Below, piece by piece: positions 12,559-22,849 of a DNA stretch of 64,000 nucleotides. The translations under genes and the position numbers were made by a program. The stretch is taken from the NCBI GenBank assembly GCA_030068075.1, contig CM057825.1, positions 80,429,123-80,493,122 on the forward strand, in the 5' to 3' direction. This DNA is from Paguma larvata (Eukaryota; Chordata; Mammalia; Carnivora; Viverridae). How positions within the stretch are numbered: the stretch's first letter is position 1; each line of letters starts with the position of its first letter. The notes under the pieces were generated by a model. The model was not told the origin of the DNA, made no database searches, and worked only from the letters and a program-made list of their open reading frames with translations.

Positions 12559-13645
12559 CACAGAGGTACACAAAGAAAAGACTAACACCCTCTAATTTCC
12601 CTGTAGCAAACGAGATAAAGACATGGCCATGAAACCTGTCAATTCGTTTCCCCCGCCTATAATTCTCTGTTACAACCTAGTAACTGAATATTGAATTTTA
12701 TGATAAACAGACCCACTGTGACTTTAAAATTGTTTCATCTATCAAGCAAACTCTCCTGTTATATACATTTGCACCTTTGAGCTAGATGTTATATTCATTT
12801 ACAGAATTTCAAATACAAAGGACTAGATAGTTTTCCAACCACTGGTTGCAAGCATAGAACGTTCTCACAAAATCAAAATTTCAAATATAAAAGGACCAAA
12901 TTATTCTTCCGACCTTGGGCCAAAACCTATTTTATGATTATAGTGTATCTGACAGTATGAACAATCTCAAATGGCTGCTCTAAACCAAAAACAATGCTTC
13001 AATACAACGCGTTTAAAATAAGTATTCCGTAGGTAAGCAAAATCTATGCCAGAAAAGAGCACATAAATGGTGGTTGAAAGCCAGCACATTACCAACACAC
13101 AGCGGCATACCTCTTCTGCACTGGGTTATTGTTAATACTCCAACAACAACAACTACAACTATTTTTAACACTGCTGGACAGTGAAGTTGAAGAAAATGTA
13201 AAGGGAGACCCAGATGGAATTGCTGATATGATGCATTGTTTCTCACGGTCAAAATTAAGTAACAACTGGCTTGATCTCTGTCGAGATAGTCGCTGGTGAA
13301 GCACTAATTAAAGACGATTAAAATAAAACACCCTTATTTTGGAGAATGCCACGCTAAATGACATTCTAGAAAACGCCTTTCGGGTCTCAAACCTTTGCAT
13401 AGATTGTCACTTGTGGTATCTGTGGCTTAACTGCAACCCAACCAACGCTGTCATCCAGTGTTATGGCCACAAACCATGACTTTCTCACTTCCACAACAGA
13501 GCAGTCACTCTTATCAGTTCGCCAACCTAACTCTAAACGAGAAAAATTCACGAAGATTTCCAGATCACAAACAGACCTGGGGGGTCGCAGCCGAGGGGCT
13601 CCGGGTCGGGGAAAACCTCCCCAGGCTTCCCTGGAGCTCGCCGAC

Positions 13646-13716
13646 CCAACAACAACCGCGGCCAACAACAACCGCGGCCGCCAGCAGCGGCGGCAGCGGC
13701 GGCAGCAGCAGCAGCC
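13646..13716. repeat. 16-bp tandem duplication and CTG/CCG triplets at the start of intron 1
   Basis: CCAACAACAACCGCGG occurs twice back to back (13646-13661 and 13662-13677). It is followed by CAG/CGG triplets to about 13716, which read as CTG/CCG on the ACVR2A strand. The tract begins within about 30 bp of the exon 1 donor and carries several SacII-type CCGCGG sites. Confidence 0.9.
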
Positions 13717-13743
13717 CCGCCGCGCCGCGCTCCATGCACCTAC

Positions 13744-13798
13744 CTGAAGAACAAGAGATAAGAAAGACGGCAAACGCCAACTTTGCAGCAGCTCCCAT
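13744..13798 (-). CDS. ACVR2A: ACVR2A coding exon 1 (signal peptide), partial gene
   Basis: On the minus strand an ATG at 13798 opens MGAAAKLAFAVFLISCSS and then the first base of a Gly codon; the reading is followed at once by a consensus splice donor (CAG|GTAGGT, GT at 13743-13742). I recognise this as the N-terminus of activin receptor type-2A, the transmembrane serine/threonine kinase type II receptor that binds activins, inhibin complexes, GDFs and some BMPs and phosphorylates type I receptors at the cell surface. The exon holds a Lys followed by a hydrophobic core (LAFAVFLI) and small residues, as expected for a secretory signal peptide. The ligand-binding ectodomain, membrane helix and kinase are in later exons, beyond the left edge. 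The start has a strong context (A at -3, G at +4). Its exon is 55 coding bases (18 codons plus 1). Identity rests on an 18-residue match from memory plus the correct donor phase; no break is seen. Confidence 0.95.
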
Positions 13799-13888
13799 TT
13801 TCCCGAGGCTCCGAGGAATCCGTAGGAAGTTCTCGCTAGATATCCAGTTCCCTGGGTCTTCCTCGGAGACAAACCTCCTGGTGTAAAA

Positions 13889-13906
13889 TCAACCGTCATA
13901 AAACAT
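13889..13906 (-). other. Short upstream ORF in the ACVR2A 5' UTR
   Basis: ATG at 13906 is followed by four codons and TGA (13891-13889), giving MFYDG. The context has A at -3, so some initiation is possible. A second upstream ATG at 13899 overlaps it in another frame. That frame is open through 13798, out of phase with the receptor start (101 nt apart), so it overlaps the real start codon. Upstream ORFs of this kind usually lower translation of the main frame; whether they are in the mature 5' UTR depends on the real start site. Confidence 0.55.
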
Positions 13907-13910
13907 ATTC

Positions 13911-14013
13911 GGAAGCCCCGACCAAAAAAACGTTCACGGGGTTAAGAAGAAAAAAAATAATAATAATAAGGAAAAAAAAAAAGAGCACAACAATAAAAAA
14001 AAAATGCACCACG
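13911..14013. repeat. A-rich low-complexity tract in the 5' UTR
   Basis: Homopolymeric A runs and AAT units dominate this stretch (for example AATAATAATAA near 13958). The ACVR2A transcript would carry U-rich sequence here. It is unusual inside a CpG island and is immediately upstream of the upstream ATGs. Confidence 0.7.
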
Positions 14014-14088
14014 GGGGAAAAACCGCCACACACACGCACAACACACAAAACCAAACAACGAAAAGCCAACAACAACAAAAGCGGGTTT

Positions 14089-14112
14089 AAATCACTGTCA
14101 AAATCACTGTCA
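14089..14112. repeat. Perfect 12-bp direct repeat with paired TGACAG motifs
   Basis: AAATCACTGTCA is repeated exactly twice, head to tail (14089-14100 and 14101-14112). The minus strand has two TGACAG motifs 12 bp apart, a core recognised by TALE homeodomain proteins (MEIS, PKNOX, TGIF). A binding role is inference. Confidence 0.8.
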
Positions 14113-14436
14113 GCTCCGCTCGCCTCTCGGGTCTCTCGGAACAAAACGCCAGGCTGAGGCGACGAGGAGGCGGCGGCGTCCGCTGCCGCCCGGACAGTCC
14201 GGGAACCGAGCTGGGTCCGACGTCCGGACCGACCTTCAACCCGGACACCCAAAGTCCGCGGACCACTGACGGCCGAGCTCACGGCCGTGGCGGCCGAGGC
14301 AGCTGCGGCGCGGGGAAGGAGCAGCGGGCGGCGGCGGCAGGAGCGGTGCAAGCGGCGGCCAAGTTCTGGTCCAGGCTCTGGCTCCGGCTCCGGGCTCCGG
14401 GCTCGGCCGCGTTTTCGGTCCCCTGGCCTCCGCCGG

Positions 14437-14463
14437 CCCCGCCCCCCAGACTTCCGGTTCCGG
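14437..14463 (-). promoter_or_regulatory. GC box plus ETS site, candidate core promoter
   Basis: A C-rich GC box (CCCCGCCCCCC, 14437-14447) is followed by ACTTCCGG (14450-14457), which reads CCGGAAGT on the minus strand, the full consensus of ETS factors such as GABPA and ELK. Paired GC box and ETS sites close to the start are common in TATA-less CpG-island promoters. Placement of the start here is inferred from the motifs and from the usual 5' UTR length, not from transcript data. Confidence 0.5.
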
Positions 14464-14505
14464 CCCGAAGCTGGAAGCCAGGCACCGCGGAGAAACGCTC
14501 CGCCG

Positions 14506-14506
14506 C

Positions 14507-14537
<31 letters not shown>

Positions 14538-14551
14538 GCGGCAGCGGCGGC
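14506..14551. repeat. (CGG)9 tract with CAG interruptions
   Basis: Nine uninterrupted CGG units (14506-14532) are followed by CAG CAG CGG CAG CGG CGG. On the ACVR2A strand this reads as CCG units. It lies just upstream of the candidate core promoter, so it may be promoter or distal 5' UTR. Pure CGG tracts in CpG islands are often length-polymorphic. Confidence 0.9.
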
Positions 14552-14633
14552 CGGGCGCAGCGCGCGTGCAGGGCCGGGAGCGCGAGGAGATTGTCGGGGA
14601 AGCGAGGCGGGAGCGGGGGAGGGGTGAGTGCGA

Positions 14634-14669
14634 GGGCGGGGCCGGCTGGAGGGCGAGGAGGCGGGGCGG
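14634..14669 (+). promoter_or_regulatory. Two Sp1-type GC boxes
   Basis: GGGCGGGGC at 14634-14642 and GGCGGGGCGG at 14660-14669 are consensus Sp/KLF sites about 200 bp upstream of the candidate ETS/GC-box core. They overlap a G-run block (14615-14641) that could fold as a G-quadruplex. They could serve ACVR2A or divergent transcription to the right. Confidence 0.5.
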
Positions 14670-15499
14670 ACGGAGGCTCGTTACCGCGAGGCCTCGGCGT
14701 CCGGCCTGCTGGGCCTGCTGGGCTGCGGGGCTCGAGTGGGTGGGTGTCTGGATGCGGTCGGGGATCTGGAGCGCCTGGTTTTCTACTTGCGCGCCCCGCT
14801 GGTCTCTCTGGAGCGTACATTCGCAAGATCAGTGGGAGCCCAAGAGGAACTGGAGCCTGAGGCAGGACGGGTGGCCAGTGACTCCCAGGGGCGTCTGCGG
14901 CACCCTGTCTTTCCTCTGGGGGGACGCCTCGTCCGCACAGAGACGCCGGGGAAGCCGAGGGTGTGAGCCAGTCCGAGCGGAGCTCGGTGCGCGCGAGCTG
15001 TTGTCTGTGCCCCCAGTCTTAGCTCCGCGTCCCAACCCTGTAGCTACTGCTTAAGCGTTTTGTCTTTTGGCTAAAAGAGAAAAGAAGGGAAAAGCCTCGT
15101 GGAGGATGGGCTGTCAACCCGGTCAGGATATCCATAGCAGTTATCACGGTGTGCAATTTGAGTCCATTCTCACCATCCCGTTTATACACAAAGCGTTGTG
15201 TGGAGAACTCTTCGGCACGAAATAGGCTCCCAAATATTTTATACGTGCTGAAGAGGAAAACTGCTGATTTCGATCGACATGTTTGATGGTCAGACAAGTG
15301 TTTCCTTTTTCAAATTTTAGTTCATTTAGGACTTATTTTTACTCCTTAATCCAAGTTGATAGTTTACAAGGTGCTGTGCTAGGCATGGAATGGATCCCAA
15401 ATGTAAAAATAGGATTCCTACCTAAAAGAACTCACGGTATTTGCTATACTTGAAGTTGGCTACAGAATACAAACTTAAAACAGTATTAAAGGTACTGCC

Positions 15500-15612
15500 T
15501 TTTTCATTTACCACACTCTAGCGAGCTCCGTGAAGGTAGGAATTTTATGTCTTCTCCATTTTATGCCAGCACTCAAAGTGTCTAGCATGCGATAGGTGTA
15601 TAATTGTATAGA
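15500..15612 (+). mobile_element. L2 LINE 3' end fragment
   Basis: GAGCTCCGTGAAGGTAGGAAT, TTTTATGCCAGCACTCAAAG and GTCTAGCATGCGATAGGTG follow the order of the L2 3' terminus (gene-like 'ctcc-tgagggcagg...cctagcacag'). Confidence 0.6.
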
Positions 15613-16714
15613 TGACTTGGTGATTACTGCCTTTTTCTTAAGTACAATATTCTTGCGTGTAGTCTACAAATTTGGGGGTTTTATTAATAAAAAATAATAA
15701 AGCAACTCTACTATATTGCTAACTCATGTTTTACTGGTGGTTTACTGATTCCCACATTTTTCCCACAAAGCCAAGCCTTCTCTCTTGTATTTATAGTGTT
15801 TTATTTTTCTCTTCCTCTAAATTACTCTATATTTCTGTCTATTAAGTTCATCCTGTAATTATCTGCCCATTTCTACAACTTGTCAAGGTTATTAGTAATT
15901 ATTGTGACTCTTTAAACTCTCTCCAAGATTTCCAGTTCTCAAGTCGCGGTGCACAGAATTTGACTGATATTGTGCAAGAGTTAAGAAAAGTCCCAAGTTG
16001 GTCTTCAAGGTGTCTAAATGATCTCATGTTATGTAATTCTCTAGACTTTATGAGCAGGTCAGAGGAATAAATATAAACCTTCTTTCATTCTCTAGCTGCA
16101 CTAACAGTTGCCACTAATGTTTCTGGAAGTGAAGAGTGTATTTAGTTCATTCAGGAATTTGATGTCCGTTTTACCCTGGATCAGGCCTCACTGTTGTGTT
16201 ATCTCTGCATCACTTCCATATTTCTTGAATTGTGAAATCAGAGCAAGTGGAATAACTGGAATAACCAGTAATAGCACTAAAACTTGAAAATGCATTCCTT
16301 ATCTAACCACCTAAATTTGCCAGTAAAAGAATGTCAGAGAAGATAGAAATTATTTTTCTGTAGTATGAAAGAGGAGCAACAAGTCCAAGTCCTCACTAGA
16401 AGACTATTCTTCCCTAATAAAGAGTTTAACCCCTTGGTAGAAGTTATTAATATCCAGTAAAAGTAGTTACCTATTTTGTTCCTAAAATCCTCCAACCTCT
16501 GTATATTTTTAAAAATTCAAAAATAATTTAACCTAGTAAGACATGAGAATATGTGACTAATTCTCACTGGAATTCCAAAGCTTAAAAAGAATACAAAGGT
16601 AGCTGCAGCTAACCCTACAGCCCCTCTTTCTTTCCTATTTCTAGAATCACGTTTTCTTAATCTACATATCCAACACCTCCCTAAGAGTGCAATCTGCACA
16701 AACTGAGTTTAGGA

Positions 16715-16765
16715 AGAAAGGAAGGAAGGAGAAGAAAGGGAAAGGGAAAGGAAAAGCGAAAGGAA
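16715..16765. repeat. Polypurine (GGAA/GAAAGG)n tract
   Basis: About 50 bases of almost uninterrupted purines on the plus strand. It could adopt triplex structure. Confidence 0.8.
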
Positions 16766-18669
16766 TTCTGGTCTGCCAGAGCATTAGACAATTATGTAGT
16801 AAACATCTTTAGCTAGCACCACTCAATCCCCATGCCTGAGACCTGGTCTTGTTTTCACGCTAACGCTGGAATTTCAAGTCCAGAGTTCAGATAAGAAGTT
16901 CAATTGAACAAGTTTCTCCCAGCTGGAAGAATCTCTAGAGGTCAATTCAATCTAGAAATTCAAGTGTGTGTTGGCTAGACGAGGAAACAGAGGTAAACGA
17001 GTGTCATAGACTGCTTCCAGAATAAAGGATAATTGATTTTTTATGCTAGAAACTCATATGGCTCTAAAAGGTATGGATTAAGTTTAATCCTCAGCTCTGA
17101 CATAGACCTGGAGTTGAATTAGGCCCGATTTGAATTTGCCTTTGAGATTGGGTGGTATTACCATATACTGTGAAGAAATTCACTGTACTATACTCTCTTG
17201 CCTTTGGACATACCAACAGCCACATATAAGTTAAGCATAGATATACTAAATCTCTTTTCCTTCATCTTCAGTAAAATGACTAAATTCCTTTGGAGTATGA
17301 AGGATGTTGAATTTCCATTAGGTGAAGGATTTAAAACTTTTTCTGCTGTTTTCTATATACTATAAAAGTATATATTTGTGTAAATATGTAAAAGTATACT
17401 AAAAAGGTACTACAAAAGTCTACTCCTGTGTTCAGATAACATGGGCATTCTTGAAGTGGCATAAGTAATGAATTTCTCATATACCAATGCTGTAAGGCAT
17501 AATACATGGGGAAAATCTTGATAGCTTGGTAAGTCAAAGGAAGGCAAATAATAGTCAGCATATCTTCTATGAACATTCTCCTGTCCCTAAATGCTCAAGA
17601 TGGAAATTACATTCCCCATGTCGTAGCTTTTGCTACTGTTATTCCTCTCTTTTACTTAGGTCTGGTATTGCACTATGCCAATGGTGGGGCATGGCGGGAG
17701 GAGATAATGAGAAGAATAAAGATGTGGGAATGGATGAGGGACAAAACATTAAGACAGAATATTATAAGGCAGGAAAATGAGTTAGGAGAGTTAGGAAAAA
17801 CTAGCTGTGGTGGAAATAACGTATCCAGCACTTTGATCAAAAGGCTATACTAACCCAACTAGTGATAGAAACCTCAACAACCAATTGGTTCTTTTGTAAA
17901 ATCCCAAGGGTAAATTTTGACTTTTCTCCCACTCTCACATCCTTCAAAATCCAGAGGTATTTTCCCACCCTCCAATTTATATTCATGACTATAGGGATTA
18001 GTTTTCTGTTTAATTTTTATAGTTTTATGACTTTTTTTGTAATAATTTTATAACTTTTATTCCTAAATTTTATACCTGTGTTATACATCTTATGGCTTTT
18101 ATGTCTTCATTTTCTATTTTCTAATAGTTTTCAACTCCTCTTTCTATAACAAAGGATAGGTGAACTTTGAGATACAGTGAATAAATCAATCCCGATGACC
18201 CTAGTCATTCATTCAAGTCGGAGTAAAACAACACTACTCAAAAGTGCAGTTCTCAAACCAGTGTTGGCTCAAACTCTTTGTAATGATCGTCAATGAGATT
18301 GGCATAGACATTGACAACAATTGATTAAAAAGTTTTATAGAAACTTAACAGAATAATGTTAAGTCTGTTGAAGTTAATAATAAAAATATTTGGGCTTATG
18401 TTTTGTTTGTTATTGTTTTTATTTCATGTTTTTAGTATTTCAGTTTTATTATATTTTATAAAAGTCCCAAAGATTGGAAATTCACCATCGATCATTTGAG
18501 AGGACTGCAGTAGAAAATAGGCTATATGCTTAAGACTATCTCTCAAAAATAGTGCTTTCCATCCATTTTGACAAATGTTTAAAATCTTGAATAAAGCTTT
18601 GACATGTACGGCCCTAAAATTGTCTATAATGCAACAGTGCATGAGAATCAGTCATTTTCATCACACTAT

Positions 18670-20300
18670 CCATCTTTATCCATGATATTCGTTTATTCCA
18701 CAAGTAATTATTAGCTACAGGATCTGTCCTGGGCGTTGGTCATATAATGATAAAGGAAATGGATATCATCTCTGCCCTCATCAAGCTCACAGTATCGTAA
18801 GGAAGATGGAAAACAGCAAGTAAACAAGTAATCGTCAAGTGGGAAAGATTATTTATAAAAGCAGACAGGGTGCTGAGCTAAGGAAGAGTGGTAGAATCAG
18901 AGAGGAAAAGGACACTGTTTAGAGAGAATGACTCAGGAAGGACTTACTAAGGAAGTAGCATTTAAACTGAACCCACAAGATGAAGAAGAGTTACCCATGA
19001 ATGGAGCTAGTTAAGGCGGAACAGTATGTACAAAGCCTACAATGTGTTCCAGAAATTGAAAGGAGGATCTCATGGCTATGAAGACAGTGGTATGAAAAAG
19101 GAGAAACAGGAATTCAGGCCCCAGACTATGCAATATCTTATAGACCAAAGTAAAGTAGTTGGATTTTATTCAATGTGAAGCATCAAGCCATTGGAGAGTT
19201 TTAAGTAAGGGAGTTCTAGGTTAGGTCTTTAAAGATTATTCTTGTTTTTATATGGAGAACTGGTTGTAAGAAATTACAAAAAAATCAGAGACTAGTGAAA
19301 AAGGTGTTGCAGTAAATCAGGCAAGAGATTATGGTACTAGGAACTAATATGGAAAGAAGTGGACAGACTCAAGATATAATTTGGCAGAAGAATCAACAGG
19401 ATTTACTGATGAATTGTATGACTGCTACTTTTTTCTTAAGCAAATGAGCTGAGGTAGTGTCATTTGTTGAGATGGGGAAGATTTAGAGGGAGAGATATAG
19501 AGAAGGAAGTAGAGAGATGAATAATGAAAGAACTCAATTTTGAAAATGTTAAATTTGAGATGCAAGACATCTAAATAGAGATGTAAAGTAAGCAACTGAA
19601 TGTGACCGAAGTTTGGCGGAACAGGCAATGCTACAGATACAAATTTAGGAATTATCAGCACATAAATGGTATGTAAGGCCATGGGAATGAATAGAAGTGT
19701 CTAAATAGAGAGTGGACAGAGAGAAGAAATTTATCAAGTGGAAGATTAACAAAAGGGATGAAAAAGTAACAGCCAGAGAGATGAGATAAAAACTGAGAAA
19801 GGTATCATACAGATGACTTATGAGTTAGTTCTACCTTAGCTGGGTTTGTTAAGGAAGTGATTTTGAGTAAAAGAAAAACAAGAAAGTTATGGCAGTCATA
19901 TTGAAACACTGAATAATGGAATCTGAGTTGGATAGGAAGAATGTGTAGTCTAGAAGAGGCTGTTTTGAGTGGAGTTGTGATAGGAGCAATGGATTAGAAG
20001 GCTGGCACCATTTGGACTCATTGCTTTCTAGTTGATATTTAAGCAAGTGAACTAGAAGGATAGGAGCTATGATCTAAGAAGAAGAATTCAAGGTTTTGAA
20101 GGGGAGTTGCATCTGGTGATGACAGTGGCCAGGGAGATGCCAATGCAGTGATAGAAAAAGATGGTGACTGGCAATGAGATCCAAAAATGGATGTCAAAGC
20201 ATCCAATGAGCTGAATGGGTCATTTCTAAGGAGGCAGAAACTACCAAGAATGGTGACAAATATGCGACAAATGAGTGAAAAACATTAAGACTTCAAGAAT
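18670..20300 (+). repeat. Long ancient dispersed repeat, about 1.6 kb
   Basis: Ordered wording includes ATCTCTGCCCTCATCAAGCTC, CAGGAAGGACTTACTAAGG, GCCATTGGAGAGTTTTAAG, AATCAACAGGATTTACTGATG, AAATTTAGGAATTATCAGCAC. A shorter copy of the same family, in the same orientation, is at 38540-39430, with fragments near 780, 3725 and 7110. It is an old high-copy mammalian repeat that I cannot name with confidence. It has no intact reading frame. Confidence 0.6.
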
Positions 20301-20384
20301 ACAGACATCTTTCTTGGAGGCTGTTAGGTGACAGCATTCCCCAGTGTTATCTCCAACAACACAAATGGTTTTCAGAGTGTTTTA

Positions 20385-20490
20385 TTATATATACTTACTT
20401 GATTTTCATTACAACTTTGTTAAATAGGTAGCCTTGATGATATTATTACCATTTCATAGATTTAAAAAAAATCAATCTCAGTCTAGTACA
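20385..20490 (-). mobile_element. MIR SINE remnant
   Basis: TTTTCATTACAACTTTGTTAA, then TATTACCATTTCATAGAT is antisense MIR wording. Confidence 0.6.
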
Positions 20491-22849
20491 AGTGTACTAG
20501 AAATAGTTATAAGGAGATACATAGTAAAGAGAGTCAATTTATTGTCCTCTATTTTAAATTAAACTCAAATTTGTGAAATAAATTGAGGGTGGTTTATTAA
20601 ATTTTTAAAGGCATTCTTTTTAAGGCTTCCTTTCAATGGCACCTTTCCTAACTACAAGTATATTGAAAATTTCTCTGTATTAAAAAAAAAGAGATGATCT
20701 TACATTTTTTTTCAGAAGGATATATTATGCAAAGTGAGATAAAGTGCCAGGCAAAGGAATGATCTGAATATTTGCTCCTTTTTATGATATGGTTAGAGTA
20801 TTTTTTAAAAAAATCTGTGCTGAGATAAAATTATCATAAAATTTAACAGTAATTATTATTACAACTCCATTCTAAAGAATTATAAGAAAATGAAAAGAGT
20901 AGATGTAAGTTTATTGTTATTGTATTTAAAAGTGAATTCTTGCACTTAGGCAATAGAGGATATTACATGTGTATAATGTGTATAATATTACATGTGTATA
21001 TAATACTCTTTACAATTAAAAAACAATGGGGAAAGAAAAATTATTTTTCTCTTTATTTCTAGAAAATTTTTGTTTTCTCAGGCTAAACAACACTGGGTTT
21101 TCCCATCTGTTTAAGCATGCAAATTAAAACACTTAGCTGCACTTTATTGTGCTTCATTTTAACTTAGATCAGAAGAATTTTAATCAAAGCAATACTGAGG
21201 CTTTGGGGGAAACTGAATTGTAGGAACATTTGTAGTAATTTTAACTGGTCAAAATATGTTGTATGCATTTCTTTATATTCAAAATCAGTTTTTACTACCT
21301 ACTCTTGCAAATAAGTGATAATTTTATCCCATTTTTTTAGGTGAACAAATGCAAAGGTTAAATGGTTTGCCCAGGGACATAAATTGAATCAGTAGCAGAA
21401 GTAGGATTATAACACCAAACTACTGACTCAAAGCTTAGTCCAATGAGCCATGCTGTTTCTCAAGTAGTAGGCACATTAATTGTCCCTCCAAGCAGGAAAC
21501 GGAGCTCTAAATGGAGCATGTCCCATCCAGAAGACCTACACAACATCATATAGAGACCTATTTCTTTCACTTGAAAAAAAACCAACTTACATACTGAAGT
21601 GTCAAACTTACCTTTGTGTAAAGAGGAAATATGTGTTACAAATTCAAAAAGTAATACAAAATCTATGTTATAAAAAGGTACTATATTTTATACCTTTATA
21701 AAACCAATAGAGTGTTTTAATTTTGTTGTTCAATACTGACATTAGACCTGTAATACACAAAATGGTGAATTTGCAGTATTAGACTAACACCTACATAATT
21801 CAGGAATCCATTTTCCCTTTGTTATTTAGACTAACCATAGAAAAACAGCAATTGTACAAATTTTATTTAATATTTGAATAAATGCTTTCCTGACTCATTT
21901 TTCTTATTTCAAGTTCACCCAGGTACATATTTTTTCTGACTCAGTTTTAACTCTGCAGTTTTAAAACCATAAATGAAAGACTATATTGAAAGTAGAGATT
22001 ATGGGAAATTGCAAATTAAAAGTGAATGATTCAACTTTCACTTCTATGGTATAATAACTTATAATATTTTAAGTCTCCTGTTGAGAAAAACTATTTAAAA
22101 ATAATATATACAGCAACTATTTGAAGTTACCAGAGAAGAACTAAGGAAGCCAGTACTAGGGAATCCAAGATCCCAGGGAAGAGAAAACTGTAATGAATTG
22201 AGCCCCACATTCACCTCAGCTTTTCACTTGTGTATTGGCAGATTCTTGGCATGAGTAATAGAAGCTAAGAAGAAGTGTCAGCCTGGGCTTATGGCAATCT
22301 CACTGGGTTAGGGAGACAGATGCTGTAGTTTGAGGCTACCAAGGTGATTGTGACTTGAGAGACAGATACAGGAATTGAGAAAACCATAGAGGAGCAAGCC
22401 CAAACTTATGTACAATGTCCCTTCAAGGCATGTGCTGACTCCTAAACTGTGCAGGGTAAAATGCAGAGAAACTAAGTGTAAAGGAACAGCTTGGATGTTA
22501 AATAGCTGAGCAGAGATTTTCACAGCCTTGGAAACCTTGGGAGACAGAGATGAAAATTTAGAAACCACCAAGGTGCTAGAGCCTAAGTAAACATCTCAGG
22601 ATTTCAGAGGAGAATCCAAGAAGGCTACTTCTTAAAAATTAAAGGCTATGCTTTAAGAGTTAGAACAAACTGGAAATCAGTAAGGCTAACAAAGTCTGAA
22701 AACCAGCATTGACTTGAGTAATGTGATCAGTCAATATATTATGTGACTGGAGCATATCAAATGCTTTCAGGATAAAAGATAACTTCATGTAGAATCTTTG
22801 CAATTTTTCGCACATGGTGTTTAGCATCCAATTTAAAAGTTACCAAGTA
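20491..22849. other. Upstream flank, unique with scattered MIR
   Basis: Apart from the MIR at 21315-21465 I see no gene or strong repeat. 20962-21004 contains a near-duplicate ATTACATGTGTATAAT unit. 22130-22640 may be old L1 5' sequence, but this is not certain. Confidence 0.5.
21315..21465 (-). mobile_element. MIR SINE remnant
   Basis: TTTATCCCATTTTTTTAGGTG, GGTTAAATGGTTTGCCCAGG, then ATGAGCCATGCTGTTTCTC: well-ordered antisense MIR. Confidence 0.75.

Larger units (their letters stand above)
1..13743 (-). other. ACVR2A: ACVR2A intron 1, 5' portion
   Basis: Everything to the left of the exon 1 donor is intron 1 of ACVR2A, read right to left. No exon 2 is recognisable: exon 2 should encode the rest of the signal peptide and the start of the cysteine-rich ectodomain, and no such reading was found. 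Intron 1 of this gene is known to be very long in mammals, so exon 2 probably lies beyond the left edge. Apart from the repeats listed separately, I see nothing in 1-331, 1446-3489, 4678-5930, 6500-7049, 8000-9527, 9763-10367 and 10592-13559 except AT-rich unique sequence and short microsatellites. Confidence 0.85.
13799..14450 (-). promoter_or_regulatory. ACVR2A: ACVR2A 5' UTR and proximal promoter region
   Basis: This is the stretch transcribed ahead of, or controlling, the ACVR2A start. It has three parts. 13799-13910 is moderately GC-rich and holds two upstream ATGs (13906 and 13899). 13911-14085 is very A-rich on the plus strand, so U-rich in the transcript. 14086-14450 is CpG-dense. No TATA box is visible at a plausible position. 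The transcription start cannot be fixed from sequence; a GC box and an ETS site at about 14437-14457 suggest it lies near 14400-14460, giving a 5' UTR of roughly 600-650 nt. That length is inference. Confidence 0.6.
13560..15055. promoter_or_regulatory. CpG island at the ACVR2A 5' end
   Basis: CpG dinucleotides and G+C content rise sharply near 13575 and fall again after about 15050, against an AT-rich, CpG-poor background on both sides. The island contains coding exon 1, the 5' UTR, the start of intron 1 and about 600 bp of upstream flank. A-rich DNA (about 13910-14085) interrupts it. GC boxes lie on both strands and there is no TATA box, typical of a broadly expressed gene with a dispersed start site. 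Long open frames here on either strand are by-products of GC-rich sequence. Confidence 0.9.
15056..18668. other. ACVR2A upstream flank, mostly unique
   Basis: No gene is supported. There are no carnivore SINEs here. 15360-15610 holds old LINE/SINE-like wording, including an L2-type 3' end (GCGAGCTCCGTGAAGGTAGG, TGTCTAGCATGCGATAGG). 16715-16765 is a purine-rich (GGAA/GAAAGG)n tract. The rest is AT-rich unique DNA. Confidence 0.6.

Noticed and set aside
1..13743. ACVR2A exon 2 in the left part
   Set aside because: No minus-strand frame with the cysteine-rich ectodomain and an acceptor was found; intron 1 is expected to be longer than this part.
13387..13899. 170-codon minus-strand frame as a protein
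   Set aside because: It runs through the ACVR2A exon out of frame and into intron 1 past a strong splice donor. Only its start is kept, as an upstream ORF that matters for translation.
14236..14826. Long minus-strand open frame (196 codons)
   Set aside because: Proline/arginine-rich by-product of GC-rich DNA upstream of ACVR2A; no ATG-supported start and no known protein similarity.
14287..15054. Long plus-strand open frame (255 codons) in the CpG island
   Set aside because: It begins at GTG, is Arg/Gly/Pro-rich low-complexity, has no family resemblance, and is explained by high G+C giving few stops.
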